Positions 14,819 through 28,233 of a DNA stretch of 64,000 nt are shown here, piece by piece. Source of the stretch: Cruorifilaria tuberocauda (Eukaryota > Nematoda > Chromadorea > Rhabditida > Onchocercidae). Both the position numbers and the translations under genes were made by a program. Location of the stretch: contig JABVXU010000020.1 of NCBI GenBank assembly GCA_013365365.1, forward strand, positions 329,632 to 393,631, written 5' to 3'. The notes beneath the pieces are model-generated. The model was not told where the DNA came from and searched no databases. It saw only the letters and a program-made list of their open reading frames with translations. Positions within the stretch are counted from its first letter, which is position 1. Each line of letters opens with the position of its first letter.

Positions 14819-17662
14819 AAAGCCAAAAATTGAATTTACTCTTTTCGTTCCATCATCAATTACTCTCGGCTTTTCATATCTGGTGTGAAAAGTAAAAAAT
14901 AAAAATGAATGAGGAACGTCCTCTCTTGGCTTACAACATTTATAAGATTTAAGAATTTTTTTTAACTGAAGTGAAATGGGAAAGAAGTGCAGTTGTGTTC
15001 CTAAATTCTTGGGATTTAATGCATAGCTAATAGATTGTATTTTGAAAGAAACTATTTTAAACTGATAATACTCTGTGCCGCCTCTCTTTATTTAGCTTTA
15101 ATTCACTTTTAAAATAATAACCAGACAATTTTTAAGATTTTTTTTCATCTTTATTTCAATTTTATTCCTTCTCAAACGAATTTCATTCTTTCTTTTTCTC
15201 AGACAAATCAAAATAATTAAAGTTTCTTAAGTTTGCTCTTCGACTTCCCACAACTTTTCCTTCGAAAATGTGCACTGTTTTCTTTTCAAAAGACACATTT
15301 TTTAATTGATTGTGACTTTGAAAAATAGGAGCAAATTGTGAAATGAAAGATATCAGCATGAAATCAATCAGTTAGTTTTTACAAGTTCAACCTCACAGTC
15401 AATTTTCCACCTTCGATTGATCGACTTTTCCTTTAACACTAAATCACTGAAATAAGAGGTAAAATAAAAATGAATGAACAACATGGATCGCTTAACTCAA
15501 CAAATCATTCATTCTTTTTCACTATCCTTACTCTCACAGAAGAGGACAAAGCTTTCATTGGTGTCTTCACTTCAATCTTCAACTGGAATGTTACGTGTGA
15601 AGTGAGCGTTGAAGCGCGAAATGATTAACTCTAAAAGACGACTCTTTCCTTTCTTTCCCACAATTATCTGATTTCCTTTTGAGTGATCATTCAGTTATGC
15701 TACTTCGTTGTGATGACACAAAGAAAATGGTAAGATTCATTTTGTGCTGCGAGTACTAGAATGTTCAAGTTCTTGTTGATGTGAACCTCAGGTGAACTTC
15801 CTTGACACTTTCGATAGCATCCATATCTCTCATGTTTTATTTTAATCAGCTATTAATTCCTCCACTGAGTAAATTAATTGAACAGCAATTCTGAATTCAA
15901 CGGTTTAGTTTAATTAATTTAGTTTAACAATCGGCTGAACACTTTTTCTTCTGTTTAATTTCATTCTAAGATGAAATGCTTGAAGTATTTATTGCAAAAA
16001 GTTTAAATCGGACAGTTTAAAAATCTATAAATTCACGTAAAGTTTCAAATTCCTGCTTCCATTAATCCTTCGAATGCAATTAGCTCCTTATTTCATTGGT
16101 AACTTAGATAAAGTCAATTAAGACTTGATTCTAATTATCTCATGCTATTCGTAAATTTATCATTTTTGGATGAAAATAATTCGTGATGAATTTATGGGAA
16201 CTAGCTTTTCCAATAACTCCATCAAAATTTTATAGGATTTCATAAATTTCCTTTGTATTCCGGTAATTTAGATGGTATTTCTTCATCATAATGATTCATC
16301 TAGAAATGTTTCTTATAAGTCGTTGAAAAAATAAATTATGCTATAATGAATGATTACTGAAAGGTAAAAAAATTCAACTAATGGAAAAAAGAAAAAAATA
16401 TAATGGCTATTCTTCATGCTGACTGAATTCCTAGTCAAAATGAGAAAAAAAGGTATGATAGTTTATTGAACTGAAGATAGTGGGTAGTCCCTGAATTATA
16501 GAAAACGTTAAATGGACGTGGTGGCTTGTCTTCTTCGAGCTAATATTCATCTACAAATCGACATTTGTCACCCTTTGATAGTAAGTAATTAGACACTGAG
16601 TCAGCTGTTACCTGTATGGTATGGTGAGAAGTAAACTTGAAGCATCTTATCGGCTATACTTTTTCAAGAATAAGACAAGTGGATAGCAGGGGAAACTACT
16701 CACTGCTAATTGATTGCTTTCAAAAATTTTTGCTATAATACTCTTTTTGTATTGTTCTTTTTATCAAACAGAAAAATGATTAATTTTAAATTAGTTAATG
16801 AGTGTAAGTATTGTTCTACCTGTTGACCTATTATTCTCGTAAAAAGAAGAAAAAACTCATAACAAACTAATTTAGTTCCATATATTCTCTTTTCTTATCG
16901 AAAAAAGGTGAACCGGAGAAAGAGGTTCAACCAAGTTTAGCTTATACAGTTTATATATATATTTATAAAATATGAAGTAAAGTTAAAATTACACTTAAAA
17001 TGATATGATAACACAGCAAATAGAAGAGAGGGGAAAAGGAAGAGAAAAAATAGGACAGAATGGAATGGAAATAAGGAAAAAGCAAGAGAAGGTGAAATGA
17101 GAAAAGAATTCACAAATCAAAAGTCGAACTTCTTTCTATTGTCGTGCCTGTTTTTTTCAGGCATCTTATCATATCTCTTCTATTTTGTGTAATAATTTAG
17201 AGAAAAATTCCTATCAAATCGTTTATAGTAAATGTTTTAAGATCATAAATAACTTTCTTAGACAAGTAAATAAGTATAAGAAATCACCGCCAAATTTTGG
17301 AAACATCACAATGTCATTTAATTCAATCAACACGTTCTACCTGAAATTTTGAAAAGATGCAAGTTCAATTAATAGATGAATTAAATGATTTGCGATCTAC
17401 AATTGTAAATCATTTCATAAATCCAAAAATGCTGAATTAATTCATTTTGTTAATTTTGATTACTTACAGCATCGTTCACAATCATTATTTCTTCATGTTA
17501 TAAATTATTAATTTGCTTTATCAAGCTTATCCAAATGTAGTTTTTCCTTTGGAAGGAGAAGTTATTTCATTTTCCTAATTTCAAACGAAATTTCTATCTG
17601 CATTTCTTGATCATATTATCATGATCATAAATTAGTCGTAGAATTTTTTTTCTTTCTTGAAG

Positions 17663-17996
17663 ATGGAAAATCCAGAATTTGGGAATATGAAGGAGTCAAA
17701 AGAGGAAATAGGTCAATTAGAAGAAAGAGGAAGAGGAAAAGGAGGAATGGTACCTCAAGCACAACAACCCCAGTGTTCCTTGCCAGAAGTACCACAACAG
17801 ATCATCAGGTCATCATCACCATCGTCAATATCCTTCATTAAACCATCAATAACAACAGCAGCAGCAACTACGACGATTCAGCAGCGATTAGCAGAAGGAG
17901 GAGGAGTTCGAGATGCGGTACGTGTACGTCAACGCCCTCATATACCACCGAAACCACAGATGGACACCGTCAGATACAGCATGGCGAATGTACAAG
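17663..17996 (+). CDS. mig-10: mig-10 N-terminal exon (RYSMANVQ)
   Basis: Open frame from ATG 17663 to a GTCAGT donor at 17997, leaving one base over. The residues are Glu/Lys/Gly-rich at first, then Gln/Pro/Ser/Thr-rich, and end with [10 protein letters not shown] followed by RYSMANVQ, a phrase typical of the segment before the MRL core. The upstream tract is pyrimidine-rich and ends in GAAG, which could serve as a cis- or trans-splice acceptor. Two in-frame methionines (17663 and 17690) make the exact start uncertain. Confidence 0.72.
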
Positions 17997-20900
17997 GTCA
18001 GTTTTTTCTTTTCTCTCTCTCCCTCTCCCTCTCTTCCTTTTTGTATATGAAGTATTACTAGTGAAAAGGAAGGAAGGGAAAGATGAATAACATGCAATGA
18101 GTAGCGATCTCCTGAATAGAATATTGTTTACTTGTTAATTAGAAATTACTGTTCTGTTTTCGCATTTCGATCCTTTACTTCGCTTTCTTCAACAGTAATA
18201 ATACTTTGAATGTGCAGAAGAATGAGAAGAGAAACGCTGAAATCAAACTCAAAAATATAACTAATATATTAATGTAAATATTAATGGAAATACCTTTTTA
18301 TAATATAATTCTTTAAAGTTAGTCATAATTAGTTGTTAGCAGAAGAAATTATGAATTCAATTCAACTTCCTATTTTGGGCATGAGTATCACGTCGAAATG
18401 ATTTCATATTATTAATAGATTGTATGAGAATTAAGATGTTATGTTCCATAGTAACTTCTATACAAATCTCGTAATCAAGAATGATTCTTTGATTTTTCAA
18501 TAATCTCAGAAAATTTGAGTTCATTCAGTTAAGAGCCATTCTCTTCACATTCATTCTAGTTTACACTTTATTGACTCTTTGAAAATTTTTACAATTCACA
18601 CTTTAAATTAGATCTCTTTTGGGATTTGTAATCAGTGGGTGTTTAATTCTTCAATTTCATCCTTAATTTTATCTTATTCCATCCAATTTTTTATTTTTAT
18701 GAGATTGATAAAAACTGGAAATTAAAAAATTCGCATCTTTTACGTTAATATTTTGAAAATTTTGCTTTCCCTTCTTAATTCATTTTGAATGAGATAATCC
18801 TTGAATAGCTGAAGAAACTATTTGAGCTTCACAAAACTGATAATTTTACTTTTTGGAATGATCAACAGTGAACTATTGACCACAAAACTACATTTAATTT
18901 CATGATAGTATTAGGACGAACGAAAAAAGTTCAATGATCGGTACCGTAAGCAATTGAAAAGGTCAAGTAATCATGATATTTAATCTGCTTGCCGCATTAT
19001 TTTCAAAAAGATGCCTAGTGGCATACAAGTTTTTTAAATTTCTCTAATTAATGGCATTTTCTTGAAAAATAACGATTTGCTAAATCTCAGATAAAATTCA
19101 AAGAAATGCGTCAGAAAAAAAATTCCAGAAAGTTGTGATTGGGAACTGGACACTCTGCTGGGTGAACTATCGGCTCTCGAACAACAACTCACTATTGGTG
19201 GCGATCAGGCGCTTCTTGGCCTACCAACTCTTCCGACTTCTGATTCACGTGAAAGCAGTCTAAATCAAAGTAAAAGAAATAGTGTTCTTTCTGCTTCAGT
19301 TATGCAACAAAATGAACCAAAAAAGTTAGTATTGACTTGTTTTCCTTTGGACATTGATTTCTTTTTTCATTTACCAAAGATGATCTCTAATTTAAAATGC
19401 AAATCCTATCATTCGATGAAAATTCTTAATTGAAAAAGAAATATTCAGTGAATTTCCTTTTCCTGTAACTAACTATGAATTCTTTTCCATCTTTTTGATG
19501 ATAAAATATTCTCTGGCTTTGAGATACCTCACGTGCTAACACCTGAGATTGAGAGATGCATTGGTTGTAATACTGATAATGACGACTGAGCAAGAATCAG
19601 TAGCAGATGTTTTTTCCCTCTTTCTCTCTCCCTCTGTTGCGGAAGATAAAAGGAGTGACTGTCCAAGCACTGATTCCTTACGCTTAGCTAAAATCTATTT
19701 ATCCGTACACTTTACCCTTCTATCTCGATTCTTATTGATCAAACTTGTTACAAATTGGATTTAGAGCTTTTCTCTCTTGTAATTAAACCAGAAGGGACGT
19801 TCCCGATGATTGTCATTTTTTTGATTTCTAGATAGAACTTCGGGTTATATTAAATTATACTATTTCACGTAGATATCTTCCCGTCTTGTTATCAGTTTTG
19901 TCCAAAACAGTGAACCTTGTTAATTTTTCATCCCTCTTAACAATCTCCTGACTCATTAATTAAATCTAATTATTCTTAATAGCCCTGACAATATATTGGA
20001 GCTTATGCGGTAAGGATTTAGTAGGATAAGTAAAGCTGAAAATTACTAATAATCCGTGCTAAGGGAAGATTTCGAATAGTTCCTGTTTGCGCAGCTGCAA
20101 TAATTTCAGCTTCTTAGACCCAATTAATAAATTACTATTTGTACTCTTTTCAATATTTTTTGATGAAAAGTATTGTTGTCCGTTAAAATCGAAATAAAAG
20201 AAAAAAAGATCAGTGAAATTACAATAGAAGAAAAATAATTGAAAAGAGATGAAGTGAGTATATAACCGATTGTTAAATCTGCTAAATCGACATATAAACC
20301 TCATTCCGACAAATGAAGTGATTTCACAACAATAACGCTGTCGTGTTCCTTTTTGGTATTTAAATATGAAATTTAAAATTTTGAAAGATAAAATTTAACT
20401 GGACAATAAGAAATTCACTAAATACTGCTGCTGTATGTAAGAATATTTAAAGAAGTGTTATTAAAAATATTTCTGGTTAAAATAGTAAACATTCTTGAAC
20501 AGCAACAGTCATTTCTGATAGGTGCACCTTTGTCACCAAAGAATGAGGAACCTTCGAGACTTTCTATCTTTGATATGAATTACCCGTAAAGTCCTTTATC
20601 AATAACTTTAACCGACCATCTAATTTAACTTGTAAATCAATTCCAGTTTTTTTACTTTTGCAGGACTGCTCTTCAACCTCATGCGCAATCTCATTCGTAC
20701 TCCTATCACGATAGTTTCGGACAGGGTTCAGGTACTGCTACGGCCAGTGCTACTGTAGTGTCGACAGATTGTCCGAGCCCTGATCGTGATTCTGCTTTTG
20801 GTGATTCCTCCAGTACGGAGTCTCGAAATAACAATCGAAATTGTAGAAACTCAGCTATCTCATGTTCCGATAGTTGTCGCGGCTCACTTAATACGCCAAG

Positions 20901-23900
20901 TCCAACTCAACAGGTCCAATTATTCACCTGTTTTTCTTTCCTTGAGTTGCTAATTTTTTTCATTTTCTTTGTTTCCTTTTCTATCATTCCCACCTTTCCC
21001 AAAAATATGATTGAAATATCGAATAAATTAAATTCGAGTAGAGTTCGGACAAAATCCTAAACAAATAGTCTTCTTTTGACAAAAAAATCGGATTCATATA
21101 TTTTCATTGTTATTCATTTAATTTTAATTTTGGAATTAATTTTCTTTTCACAATGAAAGATTACAACTTTCAACATTTGAAAACATATGCGGTATTTCAT
21201 AACAGTTTCCATTCCTGAGAATGTGTTTATGGGATTTCTAGCTCCGGAAAGTGTAATTTTACCATGAAAAAACTAATAAAGCACGAGTGAAATGACCCTC
21301 AGCTGCTGAAATTGAAGTATTTCTTTTTCTGGAATGACGGTTATTGTAATATATCGCATATTTTGTTGTGATATCCGACCGATCGATTAGAGAGAGTAGT
21401 CATCGGTGTGAATCTGTTAGAGGGCATTTCTACCATTGTATTATCCTATAATCTAAATGTTGCCGTTATCCGAGGGAAACTGATTACATTTCCTATTCCA
21501 GCTTATATCTATAATAGTTACTTCAAATTTCTTACTCTCTGCATTTAAATATTGTTACATATAGCTCCCTTAACTTCTCCCAGTGTACTGATTTGCATTC
21601 TAGAATAAATTGGTAGATTAAAACTGACTTAAAATTTTGTATAGACCTAATATAAGTACGTTCAAAGCGTACTGCTGTTCCGTTTACGAATAAGCATAAA
21701 ATGAGTCATTTCTTAGCTTTAATAATAGCCTTATTCATTTCTACTGCAATTTCATATAATTCAATGAATAAATGGAAAAGGATAAATCAGAAAGGACTAA
21801 ATTATTTAATTGCCTCATGCAAAATATGCCATAATATAAGTAAAAAAGAAAATGTTGCAAGAATGCATTAAGACATTGAAAATTGAGACAATTATTTATT
21901 TCAAAACGTTTTTAAAAGAAATTATGCAAATTTTCTTTAGAAAGAGACTGATTGTAAAGTGAGAGGAAGAGAAGACGGAAAAAGAATGAATGAATAATCA
22001 CTCATTGATCTGATATTCAGCGATTTCGTTCAACCATTCTTCGTTATCTATTCGTTTGTTCGTCATTTCCCACAAAGAATTTTTAGAAAAAAGATTTTTC
22101 CTCTCTTTCTATCACTCTAACTGTTTTTTGCAACAAATGTTAAAGTTCCTTACAAAAGTATTTTTTGTTTTTTACCCGTTCTTTGAATATCCTCTTAAAT
22201 TTCTGTTAATTTTATCAAATAACAACTTCATGTTTATTATTTAGCTTTATAGGTTCAATTCATTATAGCTCTAATACCCTTTCAAAACGTCTCTCTCCAC
22301 TTACATTCTGCAATTTTTCAGCATAATTTTTTTTGCTAATTAAGTGATAAGCAAAAAGTGATGTTTAGCGAAGGATGTTTTTCTATTGTTGAGAAAAGGA
22401 CGTGAAATATTTCCGGGTTCCCTGATTTATAGATAGCCTATTAATTTACAAAAATTTTTTTAATAGCAGTTCTAAAAGTCATTAAGCAGAAGAGAGAAAT
22501 GAAAAAAAAGAACCTGACAAATCTGTACGAACGGAAAAGGAAGCGTTTGAACTGTGATTTTACTATTTACTGCGATGAATCACCGCAGATAGTACTTGAG
22601 AGGGTGGAAAAGCCGATCGCACGGGGAACAGACATTTGTATAAAATTTCTTTTTCCTTTTTTTGTAATCCACAATTCACATACACACACCAACACGCACA
22701 CACATACACATAAACAATTGTGGGTGAGGATTACATAACCCATTTTATCGGTCATTAGTACTTGCAAACTTCCCATCCAGAGTGTAAAAAACATCCCGCT
22801 ATATTCCATCATATCGATCTTGATGGTATGTTGTTAGTATATTGTTATTTTCACTAATTTAAATTTACAATCTTGTTAAAATAGTCAGACTTATTTTGTG
22901 GAAAATTTCAAAAAAAATTGACCTTGAGATGCGGGAAAAGTTACTGAGTTACTGAGCTATTGATAAGCAATGATTTAAATATGCTTTTTTTTTTAATTAA
23001 TATTTCCTTCTCTAGCTTATCTAAATTCTATCATTTTGCTCTATCATTTATTTCGTTTCATCCTATTTGATCTATCATTATCATTAACCGTGTAAGGAAC
23101 GGATAAGGCATATTAAGTAAGTGTGAATAGATGATTAAGTGTAAATAAAACACATTGACTTTAATCGGACTTCATCTTTAAGGGGGCGATTTTTTTTCGT
23201 TTTGGCAAGTTATAATGCAAACAAATAGCAAAGTTAATAAGGATGTTTATTTTTAAAACTAAAGTCATACTTTCTTAGATTATTCAAATTAATGACAATA
23301 TTAGAAAAACATGAAAAAATGATTCTAATCCTTTCGGAGAATAACTTATTCAGCTTGTTTCTTGTCTTTTATCAATTAATTCTTTGCATTTGATAACACA
23401 AAATAATTTGATCCTTCGGACATCTGCTTTGCTCGTATTACCTTGGAGATGACATCATGAAAGGATGTATTGTGCATGTAATTATTTTTTGTTTCCTGAA
23501 AACTTACAATTTTCTTGAAAATTGACAAAAAATGTTAGAATAACTTAATTAAAAACAGATAACTACTACATTGATTATTATTAATTCTGATCTTCATTTT
23601 CAACGAGCAAATTAAAATACGCAGCTAAATGAGACATTCAAATTTCTTATCTACTCATTTTTTAAAGAAAGGTATTATTTTTACTTAGTAAATATTAGCA
23701 TTGTTCAAACTTTAACATTTGTAGCGATAATTATGATCAGTTATTTTCTAAAGAAGAATTTTTCTTCCCTCAATTAATTTTTTATTCTAGCATGACTTTC
23801 ACTGTCTTACTTGGCCACCTGTATTATAATGATAATTTCAGGCTTCTCCAAACCAATCGGCAACCTCTTCCGCTTTAGAATCCTCTCAACTTCGTCAGCA

Positions 23901-26900
23901 ACAACAACAACAACAACAGCCCAATCGACCACTTACTGCTAACGAAATAAAAGCGGCGAAGATTCGAGAAGCGTTGGAGAAAATGCGTGAAGCTGATATC
24001 AAGAAAATTTACGTGAAGTTTTTCATCGACGATGGCTCATCCACTATTTCTTTACTTATCGATGAAAGGTGGACAGTTGCTGAGTGCATCCGTCGAATCG
24101 CCATGAAATTGAATGTCCCGTTGAGTGAACATCATGCTATCGTCGAAGAATATCCCGATCTTTATATTAGTAACTTTTCGTTTTTTATCATTCCTGCTTC
24201 TCAAACATACCTTTATTTCATTGATTAATTTGTTGTGAATTGATCACTATGCTATCATCTGTTACATTATTGCTTCTGAATTCCAAAAAATGAGAGTAAA
24301 ACTTCATAATTTTTTTAAAATTCATTTTCGTCAGATGCCTAGTATAGTTTAGTTTTTTTATAGATATTGTATTTCAGTGTTAAAAATGAATCATCTTATC
24401 AGCAAATGCGACCAAGCAGTAAAATATTACTATATTAACAAATAAATAAAATACTGTGGGGTGTGGGTTATGTTGAATATAGGACAGGTTATTGCAGAAA
24501 TCAAATCAGATATTTTCGTGTTTTAAAGAAAATATATGAAAAGTAAACAAATTAATGATTTATATTTTTTACCTGTATTCCATGCATTTCCATGATTTCA
24601 AACTTATGATATTCGTTGATATTATTTTAGAACGGATGTATGAGGATCATGAATATTTGGTGGAAAATATAATGATGTGGACATTGAATTCTCAAAATAA
24701 ATTGTATTTTACGCGACGTTTGGATAAATATTCATTTTTGGACCAACCGGAAGAATTTCTCGTAACTCAGAAAAATATCGATACATTGGTACATGGTCCA
24801 CCATCACCGACTACAAAACGACATGTTGTTAGGGTAAGTTTCTTGTACTGCACTTGGAAAGAACAAAATATTGGAAAATAAGATGAATTAATGGATGACT
24901 TTTCCGCATGTTATGATAATTAAAAATGTGCCTTGAGGAATTAATGATTGCAAGCATCTTAATCAGTAATTGCTAAATATCATAAAATAAATTCAAACTC
25001 AGATGGAAAGTTTTACGAGAAGAACATAATTATTTTAAATTGTATTTTGTGCGTCTCATAGCAATTGACAGTGCATAACTGTTGTATATCATTGATGCAG
25101 CTAAGATTGTATTTAATCTAGTCTATTATCCTTGAATTATTTGCACGAAACTTCTCGGGATAAACTGTGAAGAATGTACTGCAACCGGTTGATACACTTT
25201 AAGTTGGTGCTGAACAGCCTTATTCCAGCCTTATTTTTAATTTGAAAAAAATCGATCATTCTATTAACAAATATTGCAGCCAAGGAGAATGATCAGGAAA
25301 AGATTTTAGCAGAACGTCGTTCTTTATATTATAAGATATTTCAGGAATTTTTTGACGGAGACAATGTACAGCCACCGGAAACAGAAGGTTGGTTGTTTCT
25401 AAAATCAGATGGTAAGAAATCATGGAAGAAACACTTTTTCGTTCTCCGTTTATCTGGTCTCTATTATTGTCCAAAGGGTAAGAGTCGTAATTCGAAAGAT
25501 TTGCAATGCTTGATGAATATGCAAACTAATCAAGTTTATACGGCTATCGATTGGAAGAAGAAATATAAAGCACCGTCCAGTTATGGTTTCGCAATCAAAG
25601 TATGCCATTATTGAAATCATTTCATGCGTTTAGAATTACAAATTTACATTTGATCATACTAATTTAATTTATATAATTAAACGAATCATGACCATACTGA
25701 TTATAAATATGTTTGAAATTTTTACTAATCTAAAGTTCGGTTATGGCAATGAACTTTTTAACTGATTTTTTAGATTAACTTATCTCTTTAATCAAGTTTT
25801 TGTTTTTATTGTATTGATTTTCATGTAATCATTAATTTTTCGAAAAAAACTTATTTAAATTTCACTGTTTAGAGGATTTTTCGTTTCATTTACAAAGTTA
25901 ATTAGATTAAATTTTCTGTCACAAAATTAATTAATATCAACATTCTCAACTATTTTGAGGAATTTTAGCATCCAAAAATTCAAGTGAAAGCATCGAAATA
26001 CATCAAATACGTTTGTATCGAAGATGCATTAACATTTCATAAATGGATCGTAGCTCTGAGGATTGCAAAGGTTAGTTATCATTTTCACTATCCAATTTAT
26101 CTTTCTTTCCAAATATTTGTGCCTTCCTTCATTCCATCTGAACATCTTGGAATTTTTTGATTTGCTTATGTTTCAAGAAAATATTAAAATGAATAATTTC
26201 AAAGTGAGAAATAATTATGACTTCACAAGCAAACCATTGACTGCACTCTGGATATTGTTAAATATCTCAACATTAATTTTTTCCGCCCATAAAATTGTCA
26301 TATCTCTTCTAGAATGGTCAAAACTTATACGAAAATTACATAGAGATGAAGAAGCAACAACAGCAAAGAGAATCGAACGGAGTAATTCAACCTGTAAAAG
26401 TTGGCATCCCACAAGTTTCACCTGTTGATTCTAATCGTGTATCATTTGTTGAAATGCGAAAATCCACCATACGGCAATGCCAGCAGCAAGATTCATCACC
26501 TCTGCTAAATTTGAGTCGTGATTTGCGCACTCCAATCTCATCTAGGTTATCAGTCGGGAATAGTAATGATGGAAATTCTTCATATCATCAAAATAGTATC
26601 ATTTTTGATCAGGTATATTACTTTCAGATATCCTTGCTACTAATCTTACTTATCATTTCAGAATCGAACTTATTTCACCCTAAAATGCAAAATCATTTTC
26701 AGTGTGATGATATCATAACGGGTACTATAAAACGAGCACCATGCGATGTAATGCTTAATAATAGACAATCAACAATGACTGATCATCGAAGTTCTAGTGA
26801 TGGTATTGCCTCACCAAGCGGTCGTAGCGGTGGTACCGCAGAGAGTGATAGTGATGAAGAGCAATTTCCGCCACCTCCACCAACTGTAGCCGCAACCATT

Positions 26901-28233
26901 TCACACGGAGATGATTCTCGTGATCGTAAATATTTAAATTAAAAAATTTTGTACCATGTTTAATTTGGTATTATCCATTAATGTGAGTATGATTTTCTGA
27001 AACTTTCCTTCCGTCTAGCGAAGTCCATTTGCACTTAAACAGAAGAAAGAAAAGATTGAATTCTATTAGAAATTTTAGAAGTATTGACATTTCCGTTCCA
27101 TATTGCTCTCTATGTGATTTAATTTTTAGCATTTTTTAAGATGTACATAGTAATATAGCCGACAGTATATGTGATAGTCAAAGTGGTGCTCATCCGACAA
27201 TGGTACCAATCTCAAAATTTAACTTTCCTGAACAGCAACAGCCAAGTACCAGTCATATAAGCACTACGCGATATCATAATGAATTTTCATTAGCATATGC
27301 TAAAAGCAACGGTAACTATGTACCAAACGTGAAACCTGTTATGGCACCAGTACCACCAGCAAAACCACAATTTGTGATGCAAAGTAGACGAGATAACAAT
27401 CAAATGATTGGCACTGAAGTATTCTCATTTTTTTTTTCACTCGAATTAAATTATTTTTCTCTCAGAAAAGTCAGTAATTGAATTTTGCTATTTAATGTGA
27501 TTAATTCCATACTTTTCTTCTTTTTTGGCTTAGGGCAGCTTACAAAGAGGTAAATGCTTTTTTCTTTTTGTCTTTTTTCTATTTAATTTTTATGACCAAT
27601 AAAAGAAAAGAAATTTTAACTTACTACCAGGAATGTATAATCTATTGGATCAGATATTTCATTTCTATTTGATTACTATTTCCTTATGATTACTATTCTG
27701 GTAAGAGGTAATTATGTCAATATTTCAGAACGGTCTTACAATGAGCAGTCATCAGTTGGGAACAGTTCCTTCTCAAATAACATTGACATCACTACCCAAG
27801 AAGATACCACCGCCTCCACCACCGAAACGCTCAGATACCACTAAACTTCAATCGGTAATTTATTTTTTATCATTATCCTCAGTAATTTTTTCATGATTTC
27901 CAAAAAAATCCAAATTCCATTTGTAATTGCCCACTATCTAAAGTTAGGAAGAATGAAACGATGAATGATACTTCGAAATATATCTTTATGAAGTGAAGTA
28001 CTACTACTGGTGATTAAATTTTAGGAAATATTTGAAATTTCAAAATTTAAATATCATCAAAGTATTCCGGTCCTAAATTTGAATTAAAATTTCTTATTAA
28101 AAACCTTTCATTAGAAAAATTAGTCCTTCTTGGTTCGTGGATGAATTTAATTTTTCAGATGAATGCTGAAGCTTTACATTCGGAACTGGAAATAGCTATG
28201 GCAAGGAGATTACAGAAAATTGGACAGTTTTAA
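17663..28233 (+). CDS. mig-10: MIG-10/RIAM/lamellipodin (MRL) family adaptor, 12 exons
   Basis: Exons read from splice sites and phase: 17663-17996, 19129-19324, 20664-20913, 23842-24169, 24631-24833, 25345-25599, 25969-26070, 26313-26612, 26703-26925, 27141-27418, 27729-27854, 28159-28233 (TAA). All junctions keep frame and give about 889 residues. Order: [12 protein letters not shown] segment (about 104-111), acidic leucine-rich motif (about 112-130), Gln run (about 277-284), helix (about 290-312), RA domain (about 313-400), PH domain (about 445-556), proline-rich tail with FPPPPP (about 711) and PPPPPPKR (about 850). This order is diagnostic of the MRL family. Known members bind a small GTPase through RA and phosphoinositides through PH, and recruit Ena/VASP proteins; in C. 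elegans MIG-10 acts in neuron migration and axon guidance. The ATG at 17663 directly follows a possible acceptor (TTGAAG), so it is either the start of a trans-spliced isoform or an internal methionine behind the exon at 9400-9640. Confidence 0.88.
19129..20913 (+). CDS. mig-10: mig-10 exons 2-3: acidic Leu motif and Ser/Asn-rich linker
   Basis: Exon 19129-19324 follows TTCCAG and reads [19 protein letters not shown], the conserved acidic, leucine-rich stretch upstream of the RA domain; in vertebrate RIAM/lamellipodin this region includes the talin-binding helix. It ends two bases into a codon at GTTAGT. Exon 20664-20913 follows TTTGCAG, completes that codon and encodes a Ser/Thr/Asn-rich linker with [19 protein letters not shown], a likely flexible and phosphorylatable segment. 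It ends in phase 0 at GTCCAA. Confidence 0.82.
20914..23841 (+). other. mig-10: mig-10 intron before the RA exon
   Basis: A 2.9-kb intron from GTCCAA to TTTCAG. It holds a CA-rich repeat at about 22677-22712 and otherwise only AT-rich sequence. I see no further exon in it. Confidence 0.6.
22677..22712. repeat. CA-rich microsatellite in a mig-10 intron
   Basis: Interrupted CA repeat in the intron before the RA exon. Confidence 0.85.
23842..24833 (+). CDS. mig-10: mig-10 exons 4-5: polyQ, helix and RA domain
   Basis: Exon 23842-24169 (after TTTCAG, donor GTAACT) encodes a run of eight glutamines, then the charged helix [19 protein letters not shown] and the ubiquitin-like RA fold start [20 protein letters not shown]. 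Exon 24631-24833 (after TTTTAG, donor GTAAGT) continues with [18 protein letters not shown] and [17 protein letters not shown], matching the second half of the RA domain. In this family the helix and RA together form the GTPase-binding module, contiguous with the PH domain. The Gln run is encoded by mixed CAA and CAG codons. Confidence 0.9.
25345..26070 (+). CDS. mig-10: mig-10 exons 6-7: PH domain
   Basis: Reads [20 protein letters not shown], then [40 protein letters not shown] and [15 protein letters not shown] to a GTATGC donor. Exon 25969-26070 adds [20 protein letters not shown] and [12 protein letters not shown], whose tryptophan is the hallmark of the closing PH helix. The basic DGKKSWKK turn is the expected phosphoinositide-binding loop. 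The start at 25345 follows a textbook TTTCAG and fits the phase of the GTAAGT donor at 24834. Another acceptor at 25280 gives a longer open frame but does not fit that donor in frame. Confidence 0.88.
26313..28233 (+). CDS. mig-10: mig-10 exons 8-12: proline-rich C-terminal tail
   Basis: Exon 26313-26612 starts [20 protein letters not shown], the helix that normally follows the MRL PH domain, then becomes Ser/Arg-rich. Exon 26703-26925 carries [11 protein letters not shown], a consensus FPPPP ligand for Ena/VASP EVH1 domains. Exon 27141-27418 has [11 protein letters not shown]. Exon 27729-27854 has [11 protein letters not shown], a likely SH3 or profilin ligand. Exon 28159-28233 ends in a short helix ([18 protein letters not shown]) and TAA. 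Phases agree throughout when 27418 joins 27729 directly. Confidence 0.84.

Larger units (their letters stand above)
9641..17662. other. non-coding stretch, possible mig-10 5' intron or promoter
   Basis: No exon here could be supported. It contains the microsatellites listed separately and AT-rich unique sequence. If the 9400-9640 exon belongs to mig-10, this is one 8-kb intron; if not, it includes the mig-10 promoter. Confidence 0.5.
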
